DNA of 64,000 nt, taken from positions 1 to 64,000 of the IMG/VR virus record IMGVR_UViG_3300010412_000009; one strand, 5' to 3'. How positions within the stretch are numbered: the stretch's first letter is position 1; every line of letters begins with the position of its first letter. Source of the stretch: a virus. Shown one piece after another: positions 16,725-26,008 of this stretch. The position numbers and the translations under genes are program-made. Under the pieces are notes generated by a model. The model was not told where the DNA came from, made no database searches, and saw nothing but the letters and a program-made list of their open reading frames with translations.

Positions 16725-18728
16725 ATGTTGGATTATATGGATGACGGACCAAGTAAAGTAAGAAGTTCAGGTGGACAATCACAAACTCCAGTTCTTGACA
16801 ATTTTAGTCGGGATTTGATTAAACTAGCCGAAGAAGGTAAATTAGACCCTGTTATTGGTAGAGATGATGAGATTAAACGTATTGCCCAAATACTAAGTAG
16901 AAGAAAGAAAAACAACCCAATTATTATTGGAGATCCTGGATGTGGTAAAACTGCAATTGTTGAGGGTTTGGCGATTAAGATTCAGAAAGGTGAATGTCCT
17001 CGTAACTTGGCGGATAAACGTATCGTGACATTAGACATCACATCATTAGTGGCAGGTACAAAGTACCGAGGTCAATTTGAGGAACGAATGAAAATTATTA
17101 TGGATGAACTTAGAGACGATCCAAACACCATCATCTTCATTGATGAAATTCATACAATTGTTGGTGCCGGTAATGCCTCAGGTTCTTTGGATGCTTCAAA
17201 TATTTTTAAACCCGCATTGGCAAGAGGTGAATTACAATGTATTGGTGCGACAACACTTGATGAGTATAAAAAACACATCGAGAAAGATGGTGCTCTTGAG
17301 AGGAGATTTCAAAAAATTATTGTCGATGGTACAACAAAAGAACAGACACTAACGATTTTAAAGAATATCAGACAATATTATGAAGATTATCATAAAGTTT
17401 CTTATTCTGATGAAATATTAGAGAAATGTGTTGAGTTAGCAGACAGATATATCACGGATAGAGAATTTCCCGATAAGGCAATTGATATTTTGGATGAAGT
17501 TGGATCAAGATGCAAAGTAGACATTAAATCTCCAACAATTATTGACGAATTAAAGAAAGAGGCTCAAAAAATTAAAGACGAAAAAATCAATGTAGTTCGA
17601 GAACAGAGATATGAAGAGGCTGCCAACTTAAGAGATAAGGAAAAGAAAATTCTAATCAAGTTAAAAACTGAGAACGAGAAGTTTGAAGATTCTTTGACTA
17701 AAGAAAAGAAAAAAGTTACACTGGATGTACTATATGATGTAATTTCAGGGATATCCAAAATACCAGTTCAAAAACTTTCATCAAACGAAACAAAAAGACT
17801 TAAACATCTCAGTGATAAATTGAAAGAGAATGTGATTGGGCAAGATATTGCTATCGATAAAATATCAAGATCAATTAGAAGACATAGATTAGGTATTAAT
17901 AACCCAAACAAACCCATTGGGTCATATATCTTTTTGGGTTCAACAGGTGTGGGCAAAACATTAATGGCAAAGAAAATTGCCGAGGAAGTATTTGGTAGTT
18001 CTGATGCCCTAATCAGAGTTGATATGTCTGAATATCAAGAAAAGCATTCAATATCAAAATTAATTGGTTCTCCTCCTGGATATATTGGTTACGATGATGG
18101 AGGACAATTAACAGATAAGGTTAAGAATAATCCATACTCTGTTATTCTTTTTGATGAAATTGAAAAGGCAAATTCAGATGTATTCTCAACATTACTTCAA
18201 GTTCTTGATGATGGACATATGACAGATGGTTTGGGAAGAAAGGTTAATTTTAAGAATACCATAATCATAATGACATCAAACTTAGGGATTAAAAAATTAC
18301 AAGAGTTTGGTAAAGGTATTGGTTTTGATACAAATAACGGATCCTTTGTCGATGCTGACATTAGAGAACGTGAATTGAAGAAAGAACTTAAAAAGTTTTT
18401 TGCTCCTGAATTTTTAAATCGTATCGATGATATTATAGTATTTAATAATTTAAATCAAAACGATATTAGTAAAATTGTTGAAATTGAACTTAAAATTTTA
18501 TCTGACAGGATGGATTCCTTGGGTTATAAGATATCTTTTGATGAGAGTATTATCAATCACATATCTGAAGTCGGATTTGATGATGTATATGGAGCAAGAC
18601 CTCTAAAACGAGCAATTCAAAGTGAAGTTGAAGACTATATTTCCGATATGATAATTGATAATAAAATTAAAAAATCAAAATCATATCAGGTTAAATACGA
18701 CTCGGAATCCAAATCTTGTACTATATAA
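16725..18728 (+). CDS. ClpA/ClpC-type AAA+ unfoldase lacking the N-domain
   Basis: 667 residues: two AAA+ modules but no Clp N-terminal repeat domain (usual ClpC is about 820). D1 has [15 protein letters not shown] near residue 73 and [12 protein letters not shown] near 140; a short UVR-like helical linker ([19 protein letters not shown]) follows; D2 has [19 protein letters not shown] near 404 and [15 protein letters not shown] near 475. FGKGIGFDT around residue 525 looks like the IGF loop that docks on ClpP. It would unfold substrates and feed a peptidase; a phage ClpP lies at 25331. Missing the N-domain, it must recognise substrates differently from host ClpC. Confidence 0.92.
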   Translation: MLDYMDDGPSKVRSSGGQSQTPVLDNFSRDLIKLAEEGKLDPVIGRDDEIKRIAQILSRRKKNNPIIIGDPGCGKTAIVEGLAIKIQKGECPRNLADKRIVTLDITSLVAGTKYRGQFEERMKIIMDELRDDPNTIIFIDEIHTIVGAGNASGSLDASNIFKPALARGELQCIGATTLDEYKKHIEKDGALERRFQKIIVDGTTKEQTLTILKNIRQYYEDYHKVSYSDEILEKCVELADRYITDREFPDKAIDILDEVGSRCKVDIKSPTIIDELKKEAQKIKDEKINVVREQRYEEAANLRDKEKKILIKLKTENEKFEDSLTKEKKKVTLDVLYDVISGISKIPVQKLSSNETKRLKHLSDKLKENVIGQDIAIDKISRSIRRHRLGINNPNKPIGSYIFLGSTGVGKTLMAKKIAEEVFGSSDALIRVDMSEYQEKHSISKLIGSPPGYIGYDDGGQLTDKVKNNPYSVILFDEIEKANSDVFSTLLQVLDDGHMTDGLGRKVNFKNTIIIMTSNLGIKKLQEFGKGIGFDTNNGSFVDADIRERELKKELKKFFAPEFLNRIDDIIVFNNLNQNDISKIVEIELKILSDRMDSLGYKISFDESIINHISEVGFDDVYGARPLKRAIQSEVEDYISDMIIDNKIKKSKSYQVKYDSESKSCTI

Positions 18729-18758
18729 AAAAAAGCCGTCAAATGACGGCTTTTTTTT
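18727..18758. terminator. bidirectional intrinsic terminator
   Basis: AAAAGCCGTCAAATGACGGCTTTT hairpin with flanking A and T runs between the convergent Clp and peptidase genes. Confidence 0.95.
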
Positions 18759-19617
18759 AATCCCAAAGACTATAATATCGTCTTAACTTATTGTTATGGT
18801 TATATAAATTATCCCCCTCATACTCGTAGTTTGAATATCCCAAACTTTCAATCATTCTTCTACCCAATTCAACCCCATTGAAAGTATCCTTTACTACTAC
18901 ATATTCATCTCTTCTGTGCATATTATAATATCCTATTGATATATTAATACACGAAAAATTGAATAGTTTTTTTAATGAATAAACGTCAGTATATGGATGT
19001 CTCATATATTCAAGATGATTTCCAACACCCTCTTTCAATATTTGATCGCATGTTTTGAAGAAATCCGAATTCCTATCAAATAATACCTCACCAAAACACA
19101 CTTCAGTAACCATGTAATCTTCTGGTGCGTCAAATTGTATTGCATATCCGACATTCTTAAAAAAGGACGGATCGGCATTTTTAGAACCAATACAACCTAC
19201 TTCCTCAGACACAAAAAACGCCGCCTTCAAATAGGGTAATTCCTTTAGTAGTGTGAGACATGCGAATACACCACACTTATCATCACCACCAATACCTACA
19301 GGATATCCTGCATCGTTATACGCCTTCAAGGATAGTGATAAATTACCTTGAGAATCTTTAAGAGTTTCCTCTCTTACGTTAATAGTGTCGATGTGATGTA
19401 CGGTATCCGTATGCGACACAACACAAGGGTAATACTCAGGCTCATTGTCATCTATTTTTTTTGTTGCATAAACATTCAAATAAGTATCGACATAATATTC
19501 AATATTATTATCTTTAAGCCATTGAGTAATATACTCAACCATTCGATGTTCTTCAAATGTTTTTGTGGGTATTGATAATACCTCTTTCAGGAAATCTAAA
19601 TCATACATACTATTCAT
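18757..19617 (-). CDS. M20/M28-type metallopeptidase (peptidase T-like)
   Basis: 286 residues, shorter than PepT (about 410), apparently lacking the dimerisation lid. Zinc-site motifs are in order: VVSHTDTVHHID near residue 68, GIGGDDKCGVFA near 110, FFVSEEVGCIGS near 135, QFDAPED near 160 and NMHRRDE near 236. Such enzymes trim N-terminal residues from short peptides. Its neighbour is the Clp unfoldase gene and the phage has ClpP, so it may finish degradation of Clp-released peptides; that link is inferred. The start is ATG 19617; the second Met (residue 4) is possible. Confidence 0.85.
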   Translation of the reverse strand: MNSMYDLDFLKEVLSIPTKTFEEHRMVEYITQWLKDNNIEYYVDTYLNVYATKKIDDNEPEYYPCVVSHTDTVHHIDTINVREETLKDSQGNLSLSLKAYNDAGYPVGIGGDDKCGVFACLTLLKELPYLKAAFFVSEEVGCIGSKNADPSFFKNVGYAIQFDAPEDYMVTEVCFGEVLFDRNSDFFKTCDQILKEGVGNHLEYMRHPYTDVYSLKKLFNFSCINISIGYYNMHRRDEYVVVKDTFNGVELGRRMIESLGYSNYEYEGDNLYNHNNKLRRYYSLWD

Positions 19618-19631
19618 ATTAAATATTTACA

Positions 19632-19663
19632 CAAAGATACGTTTTTTTTTTGACATTCACAAA
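19632..19663 (-). promoter_or_regulatory. Bacteroidetes-type promoter for the metallopeptidase
   Basis: On the minus strand TATCTTTG (-7 element, complement of 19632-19639) is preceded after 20 nt by TTTG (-33, complement of 19660-19663). The consensus of primary-sigma promoters in Bacteroidetes is TTTG-N19-21-TAnnTTTG. It interleaves with the divergent tmRNA promoter. Confidence 0.8.
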
Positions 19664-19680
19664 TATTTATCGTATATTTG
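19649..19680 (+). promoter_or_regulatory. Bacteroidetes-type promoter for tmRNA
   Basis: TTTGACA at 19649-19655 and TATATTTG at 19673-19680 are separated by 20 nt, matching the Bacteroidetes -33/-7 consensus. The tmRNA 5' end is at 19702. Confidence 0.82.
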
Positions 19681-19701
19681 TATTGTGTTCTTTGAAAATA
19701 T

Positions 19702-20126
19702 GGGCCTAAATGGAATCGACGTGGTATTGATGTAATTAAGGCAGCTCGCAGTGTAATTCTATCCTGCGTTAAAAAGGAGAATTAATCAATAAGTGGCAAT
19801 ATCGCTTCTTCTTTGGCAATCGAGGCTGTTTTAAACAGTGACGTAAATGGTGGTCGTGCTATCAGCATGGTTTCCGAGCCAGTGGCTTTTGCAGAGGCTA
19901 TTTAATCAAAATCTGCAGACTGACCTACCATGTGTAGGAACAGTAACGAATCCGTGAAAGCGGATTCTGATCCGGCCTTTACCTATGGTAAGGGACTAAC
20001 AAAGGCTTTCTTCGTAGTGCCAGTAAACAACGAAGTGGTGGAGTTGTCGGGATTCAATCCCAAATGGCTGTAATTCCTTAATTGCTGATTTATTTACGGA
20101 CGTGGGTTCGATACCCACTAGGTCCA
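19702..20126 (+). ncRNA. ssrA: tmRNA (transfer-messenger RNA) with an unusually long predicted tag
   Basis: The acceptor stem is complete: GGGCCTA at 19702-19708 pairs with TAGGTCC at 20119-20125, discriminator A, no encoded CCA. AATGGAATCGAC follows the 5' stem as in other tmRNAs, and the 3' end has a proper T arm (GTGGG TTCGATA CCCAC). PK1 is visible: CGCAG 19747/CTGCG 19764 with TAATTCT 19754 pairing to AGAATTA 19778. Eleven nt later the AATAAGT sequence precedes the resume codon, best read as GGC 19795. That frame stays open for 36 codons to TAA 19903, and this stop lies in the loop of a TGCAGA/TCTGCA hairpin, just as in E. coli helix H5. Further helices follow (PK2-4 region). tmRNA frees stalled ribosomes and tags the product for proteolysis. 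Confidence 0.93.
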
Positions 20127-20129
20127 CTA

Positions 20130-20290
20130 AAACTCGTTGCCGTTGTGTCCGACACTTACGAGGGTTGTAATACATCGAAAGGTGAAAATTCAACTACAAG
20201 TGCAATGATAGATTACTTAGGTAATCAAATTCGGACAAACTCATTCCCTAAAGTCCCTGATGTAATGACATCAAACTTTAGGTGTTTTTA
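20130..20290 (+). ncRNA. Structured RNA region downstream of tmRNA (candidate)
   Basis: Several clean hairpins follow one another: CTCGT 20133/ACGAG 20158 enclosing GTGTC/GACAC; GATTAC 20211/GTAATC 20220; and a long one at 20247-20282 where CCTAAAGT pairs with ACTTTAGG and TGATGT with ACATCA around an AATG loop. An open frame runs through part of this stretch but has no convincing start. It may be tmRNA 3' trailer or a separate small RNA. Confidence 0.5.
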
Positions 20291-20301
20291 ATAATGTTAA
20301 C

Positions 20302-20374
20302 ATACACGACCCGCTTCCCATAAGAACAGCGTGCTGAGGCTTTGATGGATACGCGTCCATTATTAATCGTGTAT
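20302..20374 (+). ncRNA. Candidate small RNA closed by an 8-bp stem
   Basis: ATACACGA at 20302-20309 pairs perfectly with TCGTGTAT at 20367-20374, and ATGGA 20345/TCCAT 20356 forms an inner hairpin. The element lies between the tmRNA block and a strong terminator, in a stretch without coding potential. No known RNA family recognised. Confidence 0.45.
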
Positions 20375-20382
20375 TTTAAATT

Positions 20383-20414
20383 AAAAAAGGTAAGGAGAAA
20401 TCCTTACCTTTTTT
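20383..20414. terminator. bidirectional intrinsic terminator
   Basis: AAGGTAAGGA-GAAA-TCCTTACCTT hairpin with A and T tails. It ends both the plus-strand RNA block and the minus-strand ribonucleotide reductase gene. Confidence 0.95.
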
Positions 20415-23087
20415 TTATCCACATTTAGATGAACCACAATCTATACATCGGACACATCCTTCCTCAAATATTACTCTATCTGAACCACAGTCATAACAAG
20501 TACCATTAATTTTAGTACCGTCTTTAATGTATTTTTTCAATGCTCTAACAACACCTGACTTCCATGTATTGATAGTGTCCTCAGTGAACGACATATTTTC
20601 AATTGTTTCGGTTACATAATATATCGGCATCCCATGTCTCAACATAGAACTAATCAATCTGGCATAATTCCAATATTCTTTATGAAATGCCTTTGACAAT
20701 CCCTCAACAATACACTTGCCTTCTTCACAATCATATTCAAAGTCATAAGACTTATTACCATCTATTTTTGTCTTAATGATAATACCATCATCAATGTTAT
20801 TAGGTACTTTAAACATATCTGATGGTCCGGTAAAGATCTCATAAGGTCTACCGTTCAACAAACCAACAAAGGCAATCCATTTCTCATATTTATTTTGAAA
20901 TCTAATTACTTTACACGGTAACCTTTTAGGTCTTTTTGGAGCATCCACATCACCAAATGTTCGTTCAGTATCTTTAGCGTCGTTACTAACCAAAACACCT
21001 GTACGACAACCATCTCGATATACAGTAACTCCTTTAAGTCCGGCATCCCATGCTTTCTCATAAATTTTTGCAACATCTTCTTCTGTTACATCATTTGGTA
21101 AGTTTATGGTTGACGATATTGAATGTGTTACATATTTTTGAATAATACCTTGTAATTCAACTCTTTTCTCCCAATCAATATCATTTGCAATACTTTGATA
21201 CCAAGGAGATACCTCAAATAATTTCTGAACCTCCTCACTTGACATTCTCATTACTTGTTCATCTCGACTAATACCTGATATCATATCCTCAATATGCATT
21301 ATCGCCCAATTCCTAAACTTAGGATGCATAACTGGATATTCCTGCCAATTATCTCCATTCTGATCTGTGAAATCAACTCTAACACCTTTATCATTTGGAT
21401 TAATCTTCTTTCTACGCATATAATATGGTGAAAATAAAGGTTCAATACCTGAGGTTGTTTGTGTCATAATTGATACAGAACCCGTAGGTGCGACAGTACT
21501 AAACGATATATTACGTCTACCGTACTTTTGCATTCTTGCAAATTGTTCAGGATATATTTGCTGAACAAAATTATACCATCGATTACCACTTTTTTCAATA
21601 TTAGGATCCCACCCTTTAAACGATCCTTTTAATATTGACATATCAATAGTTGCATCCAATTCTGCCTTCATTATTGTATAATAAACAGAATCTATTATTT
21701 TAAAACTTTCGTTGGAATCGTATTTAACATTTAACGCCGCCAACATATCACCCAAGGAAGTAATACCATTTCCTGTTCTTCTACCTGAAGATGCGACATC
21801 ATAAATTTTTTCCCATAATTCAAGTTCAGTTCTTTTGGTGGTTTCGTCTTCCGGGTCTGATTTTATTTTATTAATAATATTTTTAATATAACCTAATTCA
21901 ATATCAACTAAAATATCGCCAAGATATTGTTGTTCATAACTGATTTGATATAATTTACCATAATCAATTTCTGCATTAACATTAAATGGGTTCTTAACAA
22001 AACTAAATAAATTCTTTGCAATCAACCTACATGCATCAAATGGTTGCATGAAAATTTCACCACAAGGATTAGTGGTAATTCCACGATATTGTGGATATAC
22101 ACCATCGGGAGAATAATCCCAGTGGTTGTCGATAAAAATGATACCAGGTTCGGCAGAATCCCAAGCACAGTGAATAATGGTATTCCAATAATCACGAGCT
22201 TTAATTCTCTTAAAATAATGTTTACCACCGTCCTTAGTCTCTCTTTCAACAAGGACATTATACTCTTCCTGATCCATTTGAGCCATATCGCAGGCTTCTT
22301 GTGGTAAATCAACAGGAAACCTCAAGATGTAATCATCGTCATTCCTAACAGCCTCCATAAAGTCATTGGTTATCATTACAGATATATTAGCACCAGTAAC
22401 TTTACTTCTATCTTGTTTTGCAGTAATAAATCCTAACGAATCAGGATGACGAATACTTGTACTCAACATCAAAGCCCCTCTTCTACCATCCTGAGCAACT
22501 TCTCTCGTTGTATTTGAATACCTTTCCATAAATGACGGCATACCAGTTGAAGTAATGGCAGCGTTTTTAACTCTTGTTTTTTCTGGACGAATTGTACTTA
22601 AATCCAAACCAACACCACCACGTCTCTTCATTAGTTGAGCCATTTCCTCATCTTTCTTACAGATTCCACCATAGGAATCTTCGGGCTGACCGATGACAAA
22701 ACAATTGCTAAGCGATCCAACCGAGCTTGTATTACCTAATTGAGACATTACCGATCCTTGAGGGACAATGTAGTTGAAGTTTTTAAACAACTCGTAAATC
22801 TCGTCTTCGGATAGAATATTATTTCTTAATTTACCGTAATCGGATAATTCAATGTCTTCCTTATCGTTTGGGGGGTTTATAAATTGCGCATCATAGAAAT
22901 GTTTCGCCAACCTTCTATGCATTTCATCAGGTGTTTTTTCAAAAAAACCATCCTCAGTTTTAAGTTGGTACTTATTCATCCACACATCAGTTGCCAACTC
23001 ATCACCATTAAAATAATCTAAAACGATTTGCCTATACTTATCATTCATTTTTATTTTAATGATACTAATTATATCATTACTTGTCAA
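20415..23087 (-). CDS. nrdJ: Class II (adenosylcobalamin-dependent) ribonucleotide reductase
   Basis: 890 residues. It reduces ribonucleotides to deoxyribonucleotides. Active-site pieces: SLSNCFVIGQ near residue 126 (first redox Cys), NPCGEIFMQPFDACRLIAKN near 343 (N-C-E radical motif), GALMLSTSIRHPD near 207. The second half carries the TSCPD domain typical of NrdJ (LPCKVIRFQNKYEKWIAFVG) and ends in a four-Cys zinc ribbon-like tail (CYDCG...CVRCIDCGSSKCG) that holds the shuttle cysteines. No NrdB partner is present, consistent with class II. Start: ATG 23087 overlaps the upstream stop; Met14 at 23048 (MNDKYRQIVLDYF) may be the real start. Phages use such enzymes to supply dNTPs; cobalamin must come from the host. 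Confidence 0.92.
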   Translation of the reverse strand: MTSNDIISIIKIKMNDKYRQIVLDYFNGDELATDVWMNKYQLKTEDGFFEKTPDEMHRRLAKHFYDAQFINPPNDKEDIELSDYGKLRNNILSEDEIYELFKNFNYIVPQGSVMSQLGNTSSVGSLSNCFVIGQPEDSYGGICKKDEEMAQLMKRRGGVGLDLSTIRPEKTRVKNAAITSTGMPSFMERYSNTTREVAQDGRRGALMLSTSIRHPDSLGFITAKQDRSKVTGANISVMITNDFMEAVRNDDDYILRFPVDLPQEACDMAQMDQEEYNVLVERETKDGGKHYFKRIKARDYWNTIIHCAWDSAEPGIIFIDNHWDYSPDGVYPQYRGITTNPCGEIFMQPFDACRLIAKNLFSFVKNPFNVNAEIDYGKLYQISYEQQYLGDILVDIELGYIKNIINKIKSDPEDETTKRTELELWEKIYDVASSGRRTGNGITSLGDMLAALNVKYDSNESFKIIDSVYYTIMKAELDATIDMSILKGSFKGWDPNIEKSGNRWYNFVQQIYPEQFARMQKYGRRNISFSTVAPTGSVSIMTQTTSGIEPLFSPYYMRRKKINPNDKGVRVDFTDQNGDNWQEYPVMHPKFRNWAIMHIEDMISGISRDEQVMRMSSEEVQKLFEVSPWYQSIANDIDWEKRVELQGIIQKYVTHSISSTINLPNDVTEEDVAKIYEKAWDAGLKGVTVYRDGCRTGVLVSNDAKDTERTFGDVDAPKRPKRLPCKVIRFQNKYEKWIAFVGLLNGRPYEIFTGPSDMFKVPNNIDDGIIIKTKIDGNKSYDFEYDCEEGKCIVEGLSKAFHKEYWNYARLISSMLRHGMPIYYVTETIENMSFTEDTINTWKSGVVRALKKYIKDGTKINGTCYDCGSDRVIFEEGCVRCIDCGSSKCG

Positions 23088-23652
23088 TTGGAAGGTTCAA
23101 TCCTTTTGCTATTCTTTGACTAATAAAATTATTTACAGTCTGTTGAAGTGATGTTGGTTCAGAATCTCCTTTTAAATCTAATGTTGGGTTTTTTGTTGTA
23201 ACACCTTGTTTTTTATATCCAATATGGAAATGACCTCCTGTCGATCTGGAACTAGGGTTCTGATATTCATCAATAAAGTGAAAATTAGGATATTTTGGAA
23301 TTACTTTACCGACACAGTATTTACCATTTTTATATGGTTCTGATGTGAAATCAATTGCAAGCCCCTTTGGGTGAAGACTTTTTGGATCTCTAGAATGATA
23401 CTTGTCATTACCTGCGGTTATTCTAAATTTACATCTAGGACAACATTTTGACATATCCCTAATGAAAGACTGAAACTCTCGTGAAAATTCATAATCAATA
23501 TCACCATTATTATCTAACTCGCCACTAGTACCACCTTTAACTTCAACGTTTGGGAGAGAACTAACAACCCTTTCCAACTCATCTGAATTGACAGCCTCAA
23601 TCAAATATTTTTGAATTTCTCCATATTGTCTTTCATTTATTATTATTTTCAT
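23077..23652 (-). CDS. M15-type peptidase with capsid-targeting-like N-terminus
   Basis: 191 residues. The N-terminus MKIIINERQYGEIQKYLIEA matches the shared cassette, with LIE followed by Ala at residues 17-19 as a prohead protease site. The remainder resembles D,D-carboxypeptidase/endolysin-like M15 metallopeptidases: SLHPKGLAIDFTSEP near residue 95 gives the H-x(6)-D zinc pair and GGHFHIGYKK near 143 the third ligand and catalytic H-x-H. It would cut stem peptides of peptidoglycan. If packaged, it could act during entry; otherwise it is a lysis enzyme. It overlaps nrdJ by 11 bp. Confidence 0.83.
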   Translation of the reverse strand: MKIIINERQYGEIQKYLIEAVNSDELERVVSSLPNVEVKGGTSGELDNNGDIDYEFSREFQSFIRDMSKCCPRCKFRITAGNDKYHSRDPKSLHPKGLAIDFTSEPYKNGKYCVGKVIPKYPNFHFIDEYQNPSSRSTGGHFHIGYKKQGVTTKNPTLDLKGDSEPTSLQQTVNNFISQRIAKGLNLPIDK

Positions 23653-23670
23653 ATGACAAGATTATGATTA

Positions 23671-24282
23671 TCAGATATGAATCCCTAAAGATTCTGTTTC
23701 TTGTTTAATATCTTTCAATATAAGTTCATTAAAAGTACCATCTGTAATATAATCCTCAGGTATCTCACTATAAGCCCATTCAATACCAAGGACAGCAATT
23801 AGGTTTTTATTTTTATCGTAAATAGGGCAAGTTACAATTGCATAACTACCATGTGATTGGATTGTTGCTCTTGTAAAGACATCAGGAATTTCTTCAGTAT
23901 CAGAATAACACATTTTCATATCTATCGTATTTTTAATTAACCAAGTGTAATGACTAACTAAAATATTACGATATCTACCCGATAATCTTTCCAATCCGCC
24001 AGATGCAACTTCATATGTCATCGTTGACTTTTGCATAGGTAGATCAGTATAAAAATTACCACCATTATGATATTGTATAATATATACTCTATCGGAATTA
24101 TATTTACGCTTAATTTCGTTTAAAACGAAATGAATTACTTGGTCTTTTTCGACTTGTCTGACCACAAATTTATCTTTTTTCTTATATTCGGATACTTTTC
24201 TAAAATAACCAGCAGATATCAGGGCGACAATTATAGACGAAAATGATATTATGAAAGATTCAATGATATTAGTTATGTCCAT
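23671..24282 (-). CDS. Membrane-anchored GAF-like protein
   Basis: 203 residues. A hydrophobic helix at about residues 8-26 (FIISFSSIIVALISAGYF) anchors it. The soluble part, with DRVYIIQYHNGGNFYTDL near 64 and YAIVTCPIYDKNKNLIAVLG near 147, has the strand order of a GAF-type domain, a fold often used for ligand sensing. Which ligand, if any, is unknown. Two copies of an AATATTTATT-like motif lie upstream at about 24300-24325, suggesting late expression together with the M15 peptidase. Confidence 0.65.
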   Translation of the reverse strand: MDITNIIESFIISFSSIIVALISAGYFRKVSEYKKKDKFVVRQVEKDQVIHFVLNEIKRKYNSDRVYIIQYHNGGNFYTDLPMQKSTMTYEVASGGLERLSGRYRNILVSHYTWLIKNTIDMKMCYSDTEEIPDVFTRATIQSHGSYAIVTCPIYDKNKNLIAVLGIEWAYSEIPEDYITDGTFNELILKDIKQETESLGIHI

Positions 24283-24354
24283 AATAAAAAAAATGTTTAA
24301 AATAAATATTACATAAAATAAATATCATTAAATTCAAACAATACCCATATCAAG

Positions 24355-24570
24355 TCATATTCCTTTTTCTTTTTTGATATAGAACTTATTACGATTTTCT
24401 ATCCAATCTGTAGATGTTTTAAACTCATTCCACGCAATCTCATCTTTTAATTCAGATAAAACCTCCTCCCTAACCAAAATAAATCCCTCAGGAGCAATTC
24501 TTTTGTACTTTTCATAGTAATGTTCCTTAATCTTATTTTTAATCCACTCAGGTAACGCATTTGATTCCAT
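24355..24570 (-). CDS. Small unidentified protein, 71 residues
   Basis: Charged helical protein (MESNALPEWIKNKIKEHYYE) without membrane segment or known domain. It stands alone between two genes with similar orientation. Confidence 0.6.
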   Translation of the reverse strand: MESNALPEWIKNKIKEHYYEKYKRIAPEGFILVREEVLSELKDEIAWNEFKTSTDWIENRNKFYIKKEKGI

Positions 24571-24582
24571 AATATATTAATT

Positions 24583-25284
24583 TTAAAATATACAAAAATA
24601 ACAAATATTATCAGGTAATATGACAAAAGTATCTCTTTTATAACCATCATACAATGGATTTAGTTCATATACTAAAGTGGAATCCAAATTAGTACACTCC
24701 AATATCCTATCAATAGTGATATACCCTTTAATTAAAAACTTATCATATTTATAATCATCAGGACATTCAAAATTTAAAAAAAGTTTTGAGTATCTCTTTA
24801 CCTTACTAACAAATTGTTTTGTCTCCCTTGGAGATTCTTCCAATATCTCTCGATAAGAAAGACCTTCTTTCATTAATTTAAAAACATTACCCTCACCCCA
24901 ATTCCAAGCAATTAAAACGTAATTCCAATCTTTGAATTTATCGTGTAGATATCTTAAATATTGACATGCGACTTCCGTTGACTTTAAAATACACATCCTC
25001 TCATCCAACTCATCGTCATAACTGATTTCATACATTTTAGCCACAATAGGTGTGATTTGCCAAGGACCAACAGCCCCAACACCTGATTTAGCATTCAAAC
25101 TTAACCCTGATTCTACAATAGGAATTACTTTATATTTTTCAGGAATATCATACTCATCAAAATATATGGACATCAAGTCTGAAAACTTACACAACTCACT
25201 TAGTAGTTGTTTTTCGTAATAATTTTGAGAGGATAGGGGTGTTGATAATGCAATTAAAAATACATAAATTAATGTTCTAATCAT
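24583..25284 (-). CDS. Secreted lytic transglycosylase (SLT/MltD-like)
   Basis: 233 residues from ATG 25284; a GTG nine bases upstream is less likely. A signal peptide is plain (MIRTLIYVFLIALSTPLSSQ). The SLT domain shows IPIVESGLSLNAKSGVGAVG with the catalytic Glu near residue 57, GPWQITP near 73 and AWNWGEGNVFKL near 124. It cleaves glycan strands of peptidoglycan. The C-terminal region has a LysM-like start (GYITIDRILECTNLDSTLVY). It may degrade the wall at lysis or late assembly. Confidence 0.87.
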   Translation of the reverse strand: MIRTLIYVFLIALSTPLSSQNYYEKQLLSELCKFSDLMSIYFDEYDIPEKYKVIPIVESGLSLNAKSGVGAVGPWQITPIVAKMYEISYDDELDERMCILKSTEVACQYLRYLHDKFKDWNYVLIAWNWGEGNVFKLMKEGLSYREILEESPRETKQFVSKVKRYSKLFLNFECPDDYKYDKFLIKGYITIDRILECTNLDSTLVYELNPLYDGYKRDTFVILPDNICYFCIF

Positions 25285-25330
25285 AATCGTCACTTTTTTT
25301 TAACAAATAAAAGATAAATATACAAAAAAT

Positions 25331-26008
25331 ATGGAAAATTGCAATTATTTAGGACGTGAATTTCAGAACTATTATGTTAATCACTTGGGAAACGGATCAC
25401 TGGATCTTCACTATTTTGAAAATTCGATGACGCCTTACATCTTAGAAGAGAGGGAATTACGAGCAACACAGATTGATATTTTCTCTCGGTTAATGAGAGA
25501 TAGGATTTTATGGGTTGCGGGTCCTGTCAACGACAGAATGTCAACAATAGTACAAGCACAATTAATGTACTTGGATTCTGTAGATACTATGGATATAACA
25601 ATGCACATTGATTCTCCTGGTGGTTCTGTAAAGTCAGGGTTGAGTATGGTAGATGTGATGCATTATATAAATTCAGATATCAAAACTGTGAATACAGGAT
25701 TGGCGGCTTCTATGGGTTCTGTATTATTGGCGGCAGGGACTAAGGGTAAGAGATCATCTCTAAGATTTTCCAGAACAATGCTACATCACTCATCCGCAGG
25801 GTTTCAGGGAAATATACAAGATGCCACAATAACATATGAACAATGGCAAAGATATAATCAAATTTTATTTGAACTTCTAGGCGATTTTTGTGGTAAAGAT
25901 CCCGAACAAGTAAAAAAAGACGCTGAAAGAGATTTTTGGTTGAGTAGTGAAGAGGCTCTTAATTACGGGTTAATAGATAATATCATTCAAAAAAAAGGAG
26001 GGAAATAA
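25331..26008 (+). CDS. clpP: ClpP-type serine protease
   Basis: 225 residues. ClpP landmarks: HIDSPGGSVKSGLSMVDVM near residue 96, the nucleophile in GLAASMGSVLLAAG near 125, catalytic His in RTMLHHSSAGFQG near 150 and the acidic residue in DAERDFWLSSEEA near 198. It forms the barrel in which an AAA+ partner degrades unfolded proteins. An N-terminal extension of about 25 residues precedes the core and could be a propeptide. With the phage Clp unfoldase (16725) and tmRNA it could make a self-contained proteolytic route. T4-like phages also use ClpP-type enzymes rarely for prohead maturation, but gp21 is present here for that. Confidence 0.92.
   Translation: MENCNYLGREFQNYYVNHLGNGSLDLHYFENSMTPYILEERELRATQIDIFSRLMRDRILWVAGPVNDRMSTIVQAQLMYLDSVDTMDITMHIDSPGGSVKSGLSMVDVMHYINSDIKTVNTGLAASMGSVLLAAGTKGKRSSLRFSRTMLHHSSAGFQGNIQDATITYEQWQRYNQILFELLGDFCGKDPEQVKKDAERDFWLSSEEALNYGLIDNIIQKKGGK

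Noticed and set aside
20082-20291. Open plus-strand frame of about 69 codons overlapping the tmRNA 3' end
   Set aside because: It starts inside the tmRNA T arm region, has no plausible start or leader, and the sequence folds in several perfect hairpins; RNA is the better explanation.
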